A stretch of 64,000 nucleotides of DNA from Sapientia aquatica (GTDB lineage: Bacteria; Pseudomonadota; Gammaproteobacteria; Burkholderiales; Burkholderiaceae_D), in the NCBI RefSeq assembly GCF_004358105.1, contig NZ_SMYL01000002.1:1-64000 (forward strand), in the 5' to 3' direction. The notes below the pieces were generated by a model. It did no database searches and was not told the DNA's origin. It saw only the letters and a list, made by a program, of their open reading frames with translations. Below, in pieces: positions 18,051 through 26,920 of the stretch. A program made the position numbers and the translations under genes. Position 1 is the stretch's first letter; every line of letters starts with the position of its first letter.

Positions 18051-18061
18051 AGCTGTCTTTC

Positions 18062-18137
18062 GGGTCGTTAGCTCAGCTGGTAGAGCAGCGGACTTTTAAT
18101 CCGTTGGTCGCAGGTTCGAATCCCGCACGGCCTACCA
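18062..18137 (+). tRNA. tRNA-Lys (anticodon UUU), copy 1
   Basis: This 76-nt cloverleaf begins GGGTCGT and ends ACGGCCTACCA, so CCA is encoded. D arm AGCTCAGCTGGTAGAGC, T arm with GGTTCGAATCC, and anticodon TTT at 18095-18097 in loop CTTTTAA are clear. It is identical to copy 2. Confidence 0.97.
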
Positions 18138-18146
18138 CGAATACCT

Positions 18147-18178
18147 AAAAGGCTTAGGTTTTATATCTAAGCCTTTTT
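18147..18178 (+). terminator. Terminator after tRNA-Lys copy 1
   Basis: AAAAGGCTTAG and CTAAGCCTTTT form a stem with a 9-base loop followed by TATTTT. Confidence 0.85.
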
Positions 18179-18255
18179 ATTTTGTTAAAAATTTGTTGAA
18201 GTTTTAACGACAATAATTAACAGCAAAAAAGCGCTTACGCGCAATCAATAGTTTT

Positions 18256-18331
18256 GGGTCGTTAGCTCAGCTGGTAGAGCAGCGGACTTTTAATCCGTTG
18301 GTCGCAGGTTCGAATCCCGCACGGCCTACCA
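18256..18331 (+). tRNA. tRNA-Lys (anticodon UUU), copy 2
   Basis: The 76-nt sequence, including CCA, is identical to copy 1; the anticodon TTT is at 18289-18291. The sequence between the two copies is unrelated to the tRNA, and each copy has its own terminator. No strong consensus promoter is visible directly upstream, so it may depend on read-through or a weaker promoter. Confidence 0.97.
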
Positions 18332-18339
18332 AAATAGTG

Positions 18340-18367
18340 AAGGACTTAGGTGAAAACCTAAGTCCTT
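18340..18367 (+). terminator. Terminator after tRNA-Lys copy 2
   Basis: AAGGACTTAGGT and ACCTAAGTCCTT pair around a GAAA tetraloop and are followed by six T. Confidence 0.9.
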
Positions 18368-18438
18368 TTTTGCATTTGGGCTATGTTGCAAGGCCGTAAT
18401 TTGAGTTAGTCTCTTCAATCTGGGAAAAGGTGATTGGG

Positions 18439-19353
18439 ATGAAAAAAAATAATAGTAAATTTGCGGTGACCGACGCGACTGTGGATTCGGCCAAAAGTCC
18501 GGTCGTGAAATCGTCGGCGTCCAACATCGCTCCAGAAATCCGTCCAGGCCAATCGATTGAGCTACTCAAAGAGCTGCATATTTTGACGCGCGACGGCAAG
18601 ATGAATCAGGATAGTCGGCGCAAGTTAAAGCAGGTCTATCACCTTTACCAATTCATTGAGCCGCTCATGCAGGCGGTGCAGCAAGACCATGCTGATGTGT
18701 CCTTGGTCGATCATGGTGCTGGAAAATCTTATCTTGGTTTTATTCTGTACGATTTGTATTTCAAATCGCAGCAAAACCAGTCACGTATTTACGGGATTGA
18801 AACGCGCGACGAATTGGTAGCGAAGTCGCAGGAATTAGCCGCGCGGTTGGAATTCTCCGGTATGGAATTCCTTAACTTGTCCGTGGCCGAATCCATTACT
18901 TCCCAATCGTTACCCGAGAAAATCGACATCGTCACGGCGTTACATGCATGCAATACAGCTACAGATGACGCGATTGAGTTTGCCTTGAAGAAGAAGGCAA
19001 GCTACATTGTTCTCGTTCCTTGTTGCCAAGCCGAAGTTGCCGCTGCGCTGAAGAAGAACAAAAGTCCTGCCGTAAAAAGCAATCCCATGTCCGAACTCTG
19101 GCGTCATCCGCTGCACACGCGCGAGTTCGGTAGTCAATTAACTAACGTTTTGCGCTGCCTGCAATTAGAAGCGCACGGTTATCAAGTTACTGTGACAGAA
19201 TTGGTCGGCTGGGAACATTCGATGAAAAACGAATTGATTATCGCCACCTATAAAAAGTTGCCGCGCAAGCAGGCAGCGGAGCGGTTGCAGGATGTGTTGG
19301 AAAATACCGGTTTAACGTCGCTCAACGAGCGCTTTTTTACACCCTCATTCTGA
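18439..19353 (+). CDS. SAM-dependent methyltransferase, Methyltransf_32-like
   Basis: This 304-residue protein is a class I Rossmann methyltransferase with unknown substrate. Evidence: the SAM loop VDHGAGKSYLGF (about residues 84-95), a YGIETRDELV acidic strand, and the family-typical ALHACNTATDDAI and VLVPCCQAE segments seen in Methyltransf_32/Trm13-like proteins. The ATG at 18439 is preferred over the in-frame GTG at 18430 because AAGGTGA lies 5 bases before it. It stands alone between the tRNA genes and ppx. An RNA substrate is possible from the family but unproven. Confidence 0.75.
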   Translation: MKKNNSKFAVTDATVDSAKSPVVKSSASNIAPEIRPGQSIELLKELHILTRDGKMNQDSRRKLKQVYHLYQFIEPLMQAVQQDHADVSLVDHGAGKSYLGFILYDLYFKSQQNQSRIYGIETRDELVAKSQELAARLEFSGMEFLNLSVAESITSQSLPEKIDIVTALHACNTATDDAIEFALKKKASYIVLVPCCQAEVAAALKKNKSPAVKSNPMSELWRHPLHTREFGSQLTNVLRCLQLEAHGYQVTVTELVGWEHSMKNELIIATYKKLPRKQAAERLQDVLENTGLTSLNERFFTPSF

Positions 19354-19417
19354 GTCGCACCCAGGAATCCACCCACTCAATTATTACTAAATCGTGTCAT
19401 TGGAATGTCATTCTAAT

Positions 19418-19446
19418 TTGCTACGGTATTAGACCGTGAATATAAA
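19418..19446 (+). promoter_or_regulatory. Candidate promoter of ppx
   Basis: TTGCTA (19418-19423) and TATAAA (19441-19446) are 17 bases apart; the spacer includes the inverted repeat CGGTATTAGACCG. The start codon is 20 bases downstream of the -10. Confidence 0.4.
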
Positions 19447-19466
19447 TACGAAATGAAGGAAGTGCC

Positions 19467-20924
19467 ATGTACGCAGCGGTAGATCTAGGTTCCAACAGTT
19501 TTCGTTTGCATGTCGGTCGTTTTGATGGCGACGCGATGCGAATCGTGAAAAGTGCGCGTGAACCGATACGTCTTGGCGCTGGCTTGGATGCGCAAGGCAA
19601 CTTAACGCCGGCTGCGATTCAAAGTGCACTTACGGCGTTGACCCGATTTCGCACGATTTTGGCGCAATACAATCTAGAGTCGGTGCGCGTTGTTGCCACC
19701 AATACGATGCGTATTGCCAAAAATGCCGCTGAATTTATGCCCAAGTTGGAAGCGGCGATCGGGTATTCAATTGAAATCATTTCTGGCGAAGAAGAAGGCC
19801 GTTTGATTTACATGGGCGTTGCCAAAGTACTGGCAAATCCCGCTGAAACGCGCTTGGTTATCGACATCGGCGGCGGCTCGACCGAAGTTATTTTGGGTCG
19901 AGGGCAGGAAATTCTTAAGGTGGCTTCTTTCAGCGTCGGCACGGTTAAGCAAAGTTCGTCCTTTTTTCCCGAAGGGCGCATGACCAAAGAAAGCTTCGAC
20001 GCCGCCATTTTGTCGGCACGTTCCCATTTTGAAGACGCTGCGCCGCCATACCAAACTACGCGCTGGACGCATGTGTATGGATCGTCGGGTAGCATTCGTG
20101 CCGTCTCTGAGGTCTTAACGCGCAATAAAATCGGTGATGGCACGCTCACGCTGCGTAATTTAGAAAATCTCAAAGAATTTTGTATCGAAGTTGGTCAAAT
20201 TGATCAGCTCGAATTGGCTGGAATTAAACCAGAACGCACCGCGATGGTCATCGGTGGGTTAGCGATTCTGATCGGCGTGATGCAAGAATTGGGCATCAAT
20301 ATCGTGCATACGATCGAAGCTGGCTTGCGTATGGGCGTGATCTGGGATTTGCATTTGCGCGCTACTCAGCACGACAGGCGTGAGCAAGCGGTGCAAAACG
20401 TGTCGGTTGCCTTTCGGGTCGATCAGCAACGGGCTAAATTGGTAAGCGAATTGGCGCACATTTTGTTTGTGCAATTGAAACCCAGCTCTGAAGCGTACAC
20501 CGCGCAATTATTGTGGGCGGCTAGGCTACACGAAGTCGGCTTGGTCGTATCGCAAACCGGCTACCACAAGCATGGCGCGTATTTGATTGAGTACGCGGAT
20601 ATGCAGGGTTTCACGACCCGCGAGCAACGCAATATGAGTAAATTTATTCTCAGTCAAAAAGGCAATCTACGCAAAGTACAAGACGCCTTGTCGGACACGG
20701 ATTTCGCCAAAGCGGTGCTTGCTCTGCGTTTGGCAGTCTTGTTTATGCACACGCGCTTGGAGCTTACTTTGGCCGATGTGCGGGTGAGAATGAAGAATAA
20801 AATCGAGTTGGAAATCAAAGGCGATTGGCTCACCCAGCATCCGACGTTGAGTTATTGGCTGGAAAAAGAACACGAAGCTTGGTCCGAGTTAAATATCGAT
20901 TTTGTGCTACGTGTTATCCCCTAG
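19467..20924 (+). CDS. ppx: Exopolyphosphatase / Ppx-GppA phosphatase
   Basis: Ppx removes terminal phosphates from polyphosphate, and the related GppA converts pppGpp to ppGpp. The 485-residue protein has the sugar-kinase/Hsp70-fold motifs AAVDLGSNSFRLHV at the start, SGEEEGRL and VIDIGGGSTE (about residues 130-140), and a C-terminal HD-like helical region. That C-terminal domain favours exopolyphosphatase of the long type. The ATG follows AAGGAAGTGCC. No ppk lies in the window. The strong hairpin at 20969 ends the unit. Confidence 0.9.
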   Translation: MYAAVDLGSNSFRLHVGRFDGDAMRIVKSAREPIRLGAGLDAQGNLTPAAIQSALTALTRFRTILAQYNLESVRVVATNTMRIAKNAAEFMPKLEAAIGYSIEIISGEEEGRLIYMGVAKVLANPAETRLVIDIGGGSTEVILGRGQEILKVASFSVGTVKQSSSFFPEGRMTKESFDAAILSARSHFEDAAPPYQTTRWTHVYGSSGSIRAVSEVLTRNKIGDGTLTLRNLENLKEFCIEVGQIDQLELAGIKPERTAMVIGGLAILIGVMQELGINIVHTIEAGLRMGVIWDLHLRATQHDRREQAVQNVSVAFRVDQQRAKLVSELAHILFVQLKPSSEAYTAQLLWAARLHEVGLVVSQTGYHKHGAYLIEYADMQGFTTREQRNMSKFILSQKGNLRKVQDALSDTDFAKAVLALRLAVLFMHTRLELTLADVRVRMKNKIELEIKGDWLTQHPTLSYWLEKEHEAWSELNIDFVLRVIP

Positions 20925-20968
20925 TGCTTTGATTTTAAAGATTTATTTCTTTAAAGCAAGTAAAAACG

Positions 20969-21007
20969 AAATGCCGGATTTAGCTAAAATCCGGCATTTT
21001 TTTTTAT
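20969..21007 (+). terminator. Terminator after ppx
   Basis: AAATGCCGGATTT and AAATCCGGCATTT form a 12-13 bp stem followed by nine T. Confidence 0.92.
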
Positions 21008-21152
21008 TCCAAAGTTGATTTAAATGACTTTAAAGCCGAATTTTTGGCGTTTCATCCTCGTGTTTTGACGGTTTGTCGCATACGCCTCGCATGCCGATTT
21101 GGGCTTGCGTAAAGTGTGCACATCAACCAAACAATCCCAGGAGGGAACCAAA

Positions 21153-21482
21153 ATGAACACCTTAAATTTAAACACATCAGTTCAATCAAAATTACTGTTA
21201 GCCGTAGCTGTATTGAGCGCCTCGGCCGCGATTAGCTTAGCGTTCCATAATGGCGCGACCGCTAAAAATACTGCATTAAGCCTCCATGAAGCTGCCGTGC
21301 CGCAAGTTGTGATCGTGGGCCAACGCATGAGTCCAGAACAAAAACTGGCCTACGACTTAGCCCCACAAGAAGTCGCCCAAGTTGAAATCATTGGAACACG
21401 TTTAAGTACAGAAGAAAAGTTAGCCATGGATGTTGCCGACGCTACTTCAGTCAAGTTGGCTGCAACCCGCCGAAAAGTATAA
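21153..21482 (+). CDS. Small exported protein with a duplicated motif, function unknown
   Basis: I do not recognise a family. ATG at 21153 is chosen because CAGGAGGGAACC lies just upstream. The 109-residue product has a hydrophobic stretch at about residues 15-30 that may be a signal anchor or signal peptide. After it, two imperfect copies of a 20-residue motif occur: QVVIVGQRMSPEQKLAYDLA and QVEIIGTRLSTEEKLAMDVA. The VVIVGQR/VEIIGTR core resembles the start of TonB-dependent receptor plug regions, but there is no receptor. The strong ribosome site suggests good expression. Confidence 0.75.
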   Translation: MNTLNLNTSVQSKLLLAVAVLSASAAISLAFHNGATAKNTALSLHEAAVPQVVIVGQRMSPEQKLAYDLAPQEVAQVEIIGTRLSTEEKLAMDVADATSVKLAATRRKV

Positions 21483-21845
21483 GTAGGACTCAATGCGATA
21501 CGTTCAGTCTATTTTAATTGGTGATTTCTCCATTCAACCATGTTCAATGTGATCTGCGACAGCTTGATCGGCGCAACCCGTCAGCCGCACAAATCGCTGC
21601 ACATTGAGCATGTTTCAACTGTGTTTTCTCAGTAACAATTCCATTAAGCCCGCTCGGCCCACCCGCCAACTTATTCCTCTGTGCCACGGTTCTGCGAGAT
21701 TCCGTGACAAAGCTACTCTGTCGTCTAGTTATCTATTATTCCTAAGCAATAATCCTATTTTTGCTGGGAGAATATGGTAATGTTGCACCGCGTAATCTAT
21801 ACCTAACTGTATTGCATTTACTTAGACACTTTACTGGAATTTCCT
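21483..21845. other. Intergenic region before apt
   Basis: These 363 bases have no convincing reading frame. They contain the large imperfect hairpin at 21539-21612 (listed separately) and a smaller inverted repeat CACGG / CCGTG near 21686-21707. No clear promoter consensus for apt could be fixed. Confidence 0.5.
21539..21612. repeat. Large imperfect inverted repeat, possible structured RNA
   Basis: CATGTTCAATGTG (21539-21551) and CACATTGAGCATG (21600-21612) are inverted copies with a single mismatch (a G-T wobble pair in RNA). Inside, GCGA (21556-21559) pairs with TCGC (21594-21597), and CGGC with GCCG further in, giving three stacked stems of a 74-nt hairpin. There is no T-run, so a simple terminator is unlikely. 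Confidence 0.6.
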
Positions 21846-22388
21846 ATGTACAACCCCGCCGAATATATTAAAGATCACATCCGCACCGTTCCCAATTGGC
21901 CGCAAGAAGGCGTGATGTTTCGTGATATCACCCCGCTGCTGCAAAACCCCAAAACATTTCGCGTGCTGATCGATTTATTTGTGCACCGCTACATGGATGC
22001 TAATCTGGACCTAATTGCCGGCATGGATGCGCGCGGTTTCATCATTGGTTCGGTGGTGGCCTATGAATTGAATTTAGGGTTTGTGCCTATCCGCAAAAAA
22101 GGTAAATTGCCTTTCACCACTATGTCAGAGGAATACACCTTGGAGTACGGTTGCGCGACGGTCGAAATGCATACCGACGCCTGCAAAGAAGGGGATAGAG
22201 TAGTGTTGATTGATGATTTGATCGCGACTGGCGGAACGATGCTCGCCGGTAAGAAATTGCTCGAGCGCAATGGAGCGATTATTGTAGAAGGAGCCGCGAT
22301 TGTCGATTTGAACGATCTGGGCGGCTCCAATGTGCTCAAGAATAGCGGCTTGCCTTTATTTACCGTGTGTCAGTTTTCAGGACATTAA
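21846..22388 (+). CDS. apt: Adenine phosphoribosyltransferase
   Basis: Apt salvages adenine to AMP using PRPP in the cytoplasm. The 180-residue protein is of normal length and shows the PRPP-binding signature [13 protein letters not shown] (about residues 119-131), preceded by [12 protein letters not shown], and starts with the typical helix [26 protein letters not shown]. It converges on pstS with 17 bases between the stops. Confidence 0.97.
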   Translation: MYNPAEYIKDHIRTVPNWPQEGVMFRDITPLLQNPKTFRVLIDLFVHRYMDANLDLIAGMDARGFIIGSVVAYELNLGFVPIRKKGKLPFTTMSEEYTLEYGCATVEMHTDACKEGDRVVLIDDLIATGGTMLAGKKLLERNGAIIVEGAAIVDLNDLGGSNVLKNSGLPLFTVCQFSGH

Positions 22389-22405
22389 GCCAACAAACTG
22401 ACCAA

Positions 22406-23458
22406 TTACATCGGCGACCAATTCAGTCGGTTGCCTTTGTTGTCGGTGATGGAAGTCATTTGTTTGAAGATTTTGGCTTGAATCGCATCCGGCAAATGCA
22501 CGAAATCCAAGCTATTGACTACGCTGTCGCCCTGCATAAAACCCCACGAAAAGAACTTTAAGGCTGCAATCGTTTTATCGTTATTGGCGGCCATTTTCGG
22601 CATGATGATAAATGTGCCCATCGTGATCGGCCAACTCTCAGCGCCGGACTTTTCGGTCAAGGTCTCGTTAAAGTTGGATTGGGTTTTCCAAGTACTATGA
22701 TTGAGCGCAGCTTCAAAGCTGGCAGGCTTAGGCGCAACAAAGACGCCATCCGCATTTTTCAATTGCACTGACGTAAGTTTGTCTTGCACCACATAGTTGT
22801 AATCCACATACGAAATCGAGTTGGGAGTTTGCTTGAGGGTGGCCACAATCCCGCTGCTTCCCTTGACCAACTGCACATCGCTAGGCCATTTGATGATGAA
22901 ATTGGTGCCAAAAGTAGTTTTCCACGCTGCGCTAACTTTGCTTAAATAATCGCTGAAATTGTAGGTCGTACCCGATCCGTCCACCCGCGCAATAACCGCG
23001 ATCTGGGCTTTAGGTAAGGCAACGTTAGGATTTAATGCGGCAATGGCTGGATCATTCCATTTGGTGATTTGACGGGAAAAAATTCCAACCAGAACTTCGC
23101 TGGTGAGCTTGATTTCGCCGGAGCGCACGCCGGGCACATTGATGATCGGAACCACCCCAGAAATTGCACTAGGGAATTGAATCAACTGAAATTTTTGTAA
23201 ATCCTCAGCGCTCAGGGCAACGTCGCTGGCGCCAAAATCGACGGCTTTTTCTTTGATTTTCTTGATACCCGCCGACGAACCGCTAGGCTCGTATTGGATC
23301 ACGACGCTATTTTTCTTGACGTAGCCTTCTGCCCATTTTTCATACAAAGGTTTAGCCGCCGAAGAACCTGCGCCATTGACGGGTTCGGCACATGCTAGTG
23401 GGACTAGGCTGCAAACAGCCAATCCGACCACGATATGTTTGATATTGAACATAGCCAT
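22406..23458 (-). CDS. pstS: Phosphate ABC transporter substrate-binding protein PstS
   Basis: PstS captures phosphate in the periplasm for the PstCAB importer. The 350-residue protein has a signal peptide ending near LACAEP, and the phosphate-contact segments GAGSSAAKPLYEKW, PSGSSAGIKKI, DFGASDVAL and RVDGSGTTYNF. The ATG at 23458 has AAGG six bases upstream. The pstC, pstA and pstB genes are not adjacent, so it is a lone copy here; they may be elsewhere. A cysteine precedes the mature region (LACAE), so a lipoprotein form is possible but the lipobox is poor. Confidence 0.93.
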   Translation of the reverse strand: MAMFNIKHIVVGLAVCSLVPLACAEPVNGAGSSAAKPLYEKWAEGYVKKNSVVIQYEPSGSSAGIKKIKEKAVDFGASDVALSAEDLQKFQLIQFPSAISGVVPIINVPGVRSGEIKLTSEVLVGIFSRQITKWNDPAIAALNPNVALPKAQIAVIARVDGSGTTYNFSDYLSKVSAAWKTTFGTNFIIKWPSDVQLVKGSSGIVATLKQTPNSISYVDYNYVVQDKLTSVQLKNADGVFVAPKPASFEAALNHSTWKTQSNFNETLTEKSGAESWPITMGTFIIMPKMAANNDKTIAALKFFSWGFMQGDSVVNSLDFVHLPDAIQAKIFKQMTSITDNKGNRLNWSPM

Positions 23459-23564
23459 TTAAAACCTTGTTGATTAATTAAGCGAAAAGTGCCACATGGC
23501 AACATTTTAGAATGTTAAGTCCAAAATATGACACGTTGATGATTGCGGGCGACATTCTATATGT

Positions 23565-23597
23565 TTCCGTACGGAATTAAAAAAGATTTCGAAATCT
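23565..23597. repeat. Two perfect palindromes in the pstS-capD divergent region
   Basis: TTCCGTACGGAA (23565-23576) and AGATTTCGAAATCT (23584-23597) are perfect palindromes of 12 and 14 bases with 7 bases between them. They lie in the 277-base divergent promoter region, where dimeric regulators could bind. No regulator can be named. Confidence 0.6.
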
Positions 23598-23735
23598 CTT
23601 GTTGTTTTGTGTAAGCAAAGTAAGATTTATTCATACTAGTTGCTAAAATGCTGCCGTGCAGCGAAACTTGTCGATATTTCTTAATTAACAAGCGATCTCG
23701 CCTACTTGAAATAAACGGACAACAGAGAAAACTCA

Positions 23736-25679
23736 ATGATGAAGTTATTTTTATCGTTATCCCGCCTACAAAAACAAGTCATTGCGGTCATTACCGACTT
23801 GATCTTTTTGCCATTAATGTTGCTAGTCGCAATCTGGTTGCGCTTTGACTCCTTGGGCAACGGCATTATTAGCCAGTTTGGCGTGTTATTTGCCGCCGTC
23901 CCGCTGATCGCTATCCCGATCTTTATCCGACTCGGCTTATACCGCGCCGTGATCCGTTTTGTGGATCAAAAAATTGTTTATGTGGTGGTCTACGGTGTTT
24001 CGCTAACGGTCTTTGCGTTGCTGGCCTTGGCCGTGTTTTTGCAGGTTGGCGTGTTGTCGCGGGCTGTGTTCGGGATCTTTTGGATTGCCGCGGTGATGTA
24101 TATGTTAGCCAGTCGCTTCGTGGCGCGAGCCTACTTGATTCGACTCAGCATTAATAATAATGCGATTCGGGTCGCAATTTATGGGGCAGGGCGCACGGGT
24201 ATGCAAGTTGCGGCAGCTTTTCGTAGCAGCCATGAATACGCACCGATGTTTTTGATCGACGATAAGCCAGAACTGCGCGGCGCTATCATTTCTGGGATGC
24301 AGGTATTTTCCTCGGAAAATTTACCGGAATTAATTCCAAAGTACGGCGTGCAAGAAATCCATTTGGTGATGCCTTCCATCCCCAAAAAGACGCAAAAATT
24401 GATCTTAAATCGATTGGAATCTTTGCGTGTAAAAGTGCGCGTCACGCCGCCGATTCGGGATTTGTTCAATGGTGAATTGTCGGTTAAAGATATCCGTGAA
24501 ATCGAGATTGAAGATTTGCTTGGTCGCGATTCGGTCGAGCCCAATGTCGCGTTGATCTCAGCCTGCGTTAAAGACAAAACAGTCTTAGTGACAGGCGCAG
24601 GTGGGTCGATTGGTTCTGAGTTATGCCGCCAAATTTTGCGTCAACGTCCAACCCGATTAATCTTGTTGGAGATGTCTGAATTTGCGTTGTATTCGATTGA
24701 AAAGGAATTACTCGCGCTGAGCGAAAGCTTGAACCACGAAGTGGATATCAAGCCATTTTTAGGTTCAGCACTCGATTCTGACAAATGCTTAAAAATCTTA
24801 ACAACCTTTTCTGTGCAAACTGTGTACCACGCGGCAGCCTATAAACACGTGCCATTAGTGGAGCAGAACCCCATTGAAGGCATACGTAACAATGTCTTTG
24901 GAACGCTCAGCATCGCGCAAGCCGCGATTAAAGCGCAGGTTGCTAATTTCGTCTTAATCTCAACCGATAAGGCGGTGCGCCCAACCAATGTCATGGGCTC
25001 AACCAAGCGGATGGCGGAATTAATTCTGCAAGCCTTATCCGAGCAAAAATCATCTACCTGTTTTTGCATGGTGCGTTTTGGTAACGTATTGGGTTCATCC
25101 GGCTCGGTCGTTCCCTTGTTCCGCGAACAGATCAAAGCGGGTGGCCCGATTACCTTAACCCATCCTGATATCACCCGTTATTTCATGACCATTCCTGAGG
25201 CAGCTCAATTAGTTTTGCAAGCTGGCTCGATGGCAGAAGGCGGCGATGTGTTTGTACTGGATATGGGCGAACCGGTAAAAATTCTCGATTTGGCAAAACG
25301 CATGGTGCACTTAAGCGGTTTGTTGTTGCAGTCGGAAAGTAACGATGACAAGGCAATCGCTATCGAACATGTTGGTTTGCGTCCGGGCGAAAAGTTATTC
25401 GAAGAATTGCTCATTGGTGACAACGTGCATGGTACGGAACATCCTTTGATCATGCGCGCCGAAGAAATGAAATTGCCTTGGCCGGTATTGCAGCAATTGC
25501 TGACCAAGCTCGAACAGGCTTGCCAACAATTTGAATTTGAAGAGATTCGCGCCCTGTTGCTACAAGCTGTGGCGGAATACCAACCGCAATGCGGTATTGA
25601 AGACATGATTTGGTCGCAAGAACAGAAGCGGCCAGTCAGCGCAATTAACCTCCATGCGGGAAGTCGACAGCTGCATTAG
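23736..25679 (+). CDS. Membrane NDP-sugar 4,6-dehydratase (WbpM/CapD/FlaA1-like)
   Basis: Proteins of this type make the first committed sugar of many surface glycans, usually converting UDP-GlcNAc to a 4-keto-6-deoxy sugar. The 647-residue protein has four membrane spans (about residues 12-125), a CoA-binding-like Rossmann domain with [14 protein letters not shown] (about 150-165), and a second extended SDR domain. The SDR domain has [15 protein letters not shown] (about 286-300), [14 protein letters not shown] and [13 protein letters not shown]. It stands alone and not in a polysaccharide locus. Substrate cannot be read from the sequence. Confidence 0.9.
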   Translation: MMKLFLSLSRLQKQVIAVITDLIFLPLMLLVAIWLRFDSLGNGIISQFGVLFAAVPLIAIPIFIRLGLYRAVIRFVDQKIVYVVVYGVSLTVFALLALAVFLQVGVLSRAVFGIFWIAAVMYMLASRFVARAYLIRLSINNNAIRVAIYGAGRTGMQVAAAFRSSHEYAPMFLIDDKPELRGAIISGMQVFSSENLPELIPKYGVQEIHLVMPSIPKKTQKLILNRLESLRVKVRVTPPIRDLFNGELSVKDIREIEIEDLLGRDSVEPNVALISACVKDKTVLVTGAGGSIGSELCRQILRQRPTRLILLEMSEFALYSIEKELLALSESLNHEVDIKPFLGSALDSDKCLKILTTFSVQTVYHAAAYKHVPLVEQNPIEGIRNNVFGTLSIAQAAIKAQVANFVLISTDKAVRPTNVMGSTKRMAELILQALSEQKSSTCFCMVRFGNVLGSSGSVVPLFREQIKAGGPITLTHPDITRYFMTIPEAAQLVLQAGSMAEGGDVFVLDMGEPVKILDLAKRMVHLSGLLLQSESNDDKAIAIEHVGLRPGEKLFEELLIGDNVHGTEHPLIMRAEEMKLPWPVLQQLLTKLEQACQQFEFEEIRALLLQAVAEYQPQCGIEDMIWSQEQKRPVSAINLHAGSRQLH

Positions 25680-25719
25680 AATTGCGGTCGGGATATGGTT
25701 CCTAAATTTGGAGGTAGAT

Positions 25720-26256
25720 ATGATATTAACGAGTTATAAGTTGAGTGCCTTGCTAATTGCAGCTTTTGCCGCGCTGACGGTTTCCGCCAGTTTTGCTGCT
25801 GAAGTGACTGTAAACGAGCTCGATGCGAGTGGTAAGTCGGTGGCGATTGGAACAGTATCATTCACGACGACACCCTATGGCGTGTTGGTGACTCCGAATT
25901 TAACTGGCTTGCCACCTGGAATGCACGGCTTTCATTTGCATGAAAAGCCGAACTGCGGCAATACCACCGTGGATGGCGTGGTTACCTTGGCTGGCGCGGC
26001 TGGCGGGCATTGGGACCCTGAACATAGCGGCAAGCACGAAGGTCCTTACGGTGCGGGTCATTTAGGCGATTTGCCGGGTTTGTACGTCGCCGCTGATGGC
26101 ACTGCAACCACGCCGGTTTTGGCGCCACGCATCAAAGACGCAAATCAATTACATGGCATCGCTTTGATGGTGCATGCCGGTGGTGATAATCACAGTGATC
26201 ATCCAGCCAAATTAGGTGGTGGCGGTGCGCGCATTGCCTGCGCTGTAATTAACTAA
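25720..26256 (+). CDS. sodC: Periplasmic Cu,Zn superoxide dismutase
   Basis: SodC dismutates superoxide in the periplasm. ATG at 25720 is chosen because TTGGAGGTAGAT lies before it and a signal peptide (to about residue 27, ASFAAEV) follows. In the 178-residue protein all metal ligands are present: His72, His74, His97 and His152 for copper; His97, His106, His114 and Asp117 for zinc. Cys79 and Cys174 form the expected disulphide. It begins 40 bases after the dehydratase gene, so it could share its transcript or use a promoter inside it. Confidence 0.95.
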   Translation: MILTSYKLSALLIAAFAALTVSASFAAEVTVNELDASGKSVAIGTVSFTTTPYGVLVTPNLTGLPPGMHGFHLHEKPNCGNTTVDGVVTLAGAAGGHWDPEHSGKHEGPYGAGHLGDLPGLYVAADGTATTPVLAPRIKDANQLHGIALMVHAGGDNHSDHPAKLGGGGARIACAVIN

Positions 26257-26306
26257 GTTAGTTCCAGCAATTTTGCTTGTACCCAGCAGATTGGTCATCG
26301 TTGTAC

Positions 26307-26846
26307 TTAATAATGAATGACCACTCTGCGATTTATCTTTAACTGAATGCGGTACAGCGACTTCACTACTTTTGTCCCGCGCATTCCAGGCAGAAAAACG
26401 ATTTCTTTAAATGCCGAAATCAATTTTTGCTGATTCTCTTCACTCAGGTTGCCTTTTTCTTCCAATTCGACCTTATCAACGAGTCCCGCTTCATTAATAT
26501 AGATCGCCAAGATGACGATTCTCTCGATCGGAATAACTTCATTGGCCGCATCGCTTTTGACCACGGCCACTTGCTGACTTAATTCAGCCGGCAAGTAGTA
26601 ATGATCCGGATCAACCGGTTGATCTTGGTCGAGCGTGCTAGTGAGTTCGTCTGGCGTGATGACATTGTCGCTTAAGTCAGGCAGGGTAACATCCGGTCGC
26701 GTCGGTGCCGTAATGGGCAAGATCACGCGGATGTACTGCTTACTTGTGGCACGGCTATCCCGATGATGAAACGAAACCATCGCACCGAGAAATAGGGCGA
26801 CATGGAGTAACAACGTGGCGCAAAAGGAAAGCGGTGAAAACTTCAT
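26307..26846 (-). CDS. TonB-like energy transducer protein
   Basis: The 179-residue protein has a short cytoplasmic start, one membrane span (about residues 8-24), a Pro/Asp-rich linker, and a C-terminal domain (about 105-175) resembling the TonB C-terminal fold with LAIYINEAGLVDKVELEEKG and LPGMRGTKVVKSLYRIQL. TonB-type proteins pass ExbBD energy to outer-membrane receptors. No exbB, exbD or receptor gene is adjacent, and the linker lacks the usual Pro-Glu/Pro-Lys run, so the exact role is open. Confidence 0.65.
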   Translation of the reverse strand: MKFSPLSFCATLLLHVALFLGAMVSFHHRDSRATSKQYIRVILPITAPTRPDVTLPDLSDNVITPDELTSTLDQDQPVDPDHYYLPAELSQQVAVVKSDAANEVIPIERIVILAIYINEAGLVDKVELEEKGNLSEENQQKLISAFKEIVFLPGMRGTKVVKSLYRIQLKINRRVVIHY

Positions 26847-26920
26847 TTTTCCTGTTGGTTCGATGTTGGTTTAGTGGTGGCTAAGATGTGATTTGCTTCG
26901 AATTTGGCCTGCACTTGGTC

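Noticed and set aside
23500-23560. Possible Pho box before pstS
   Set aside because: GTGTCATATTTT matches one half site, but the second half (GGACTTA) is poor, so PhoB control was not claimed.
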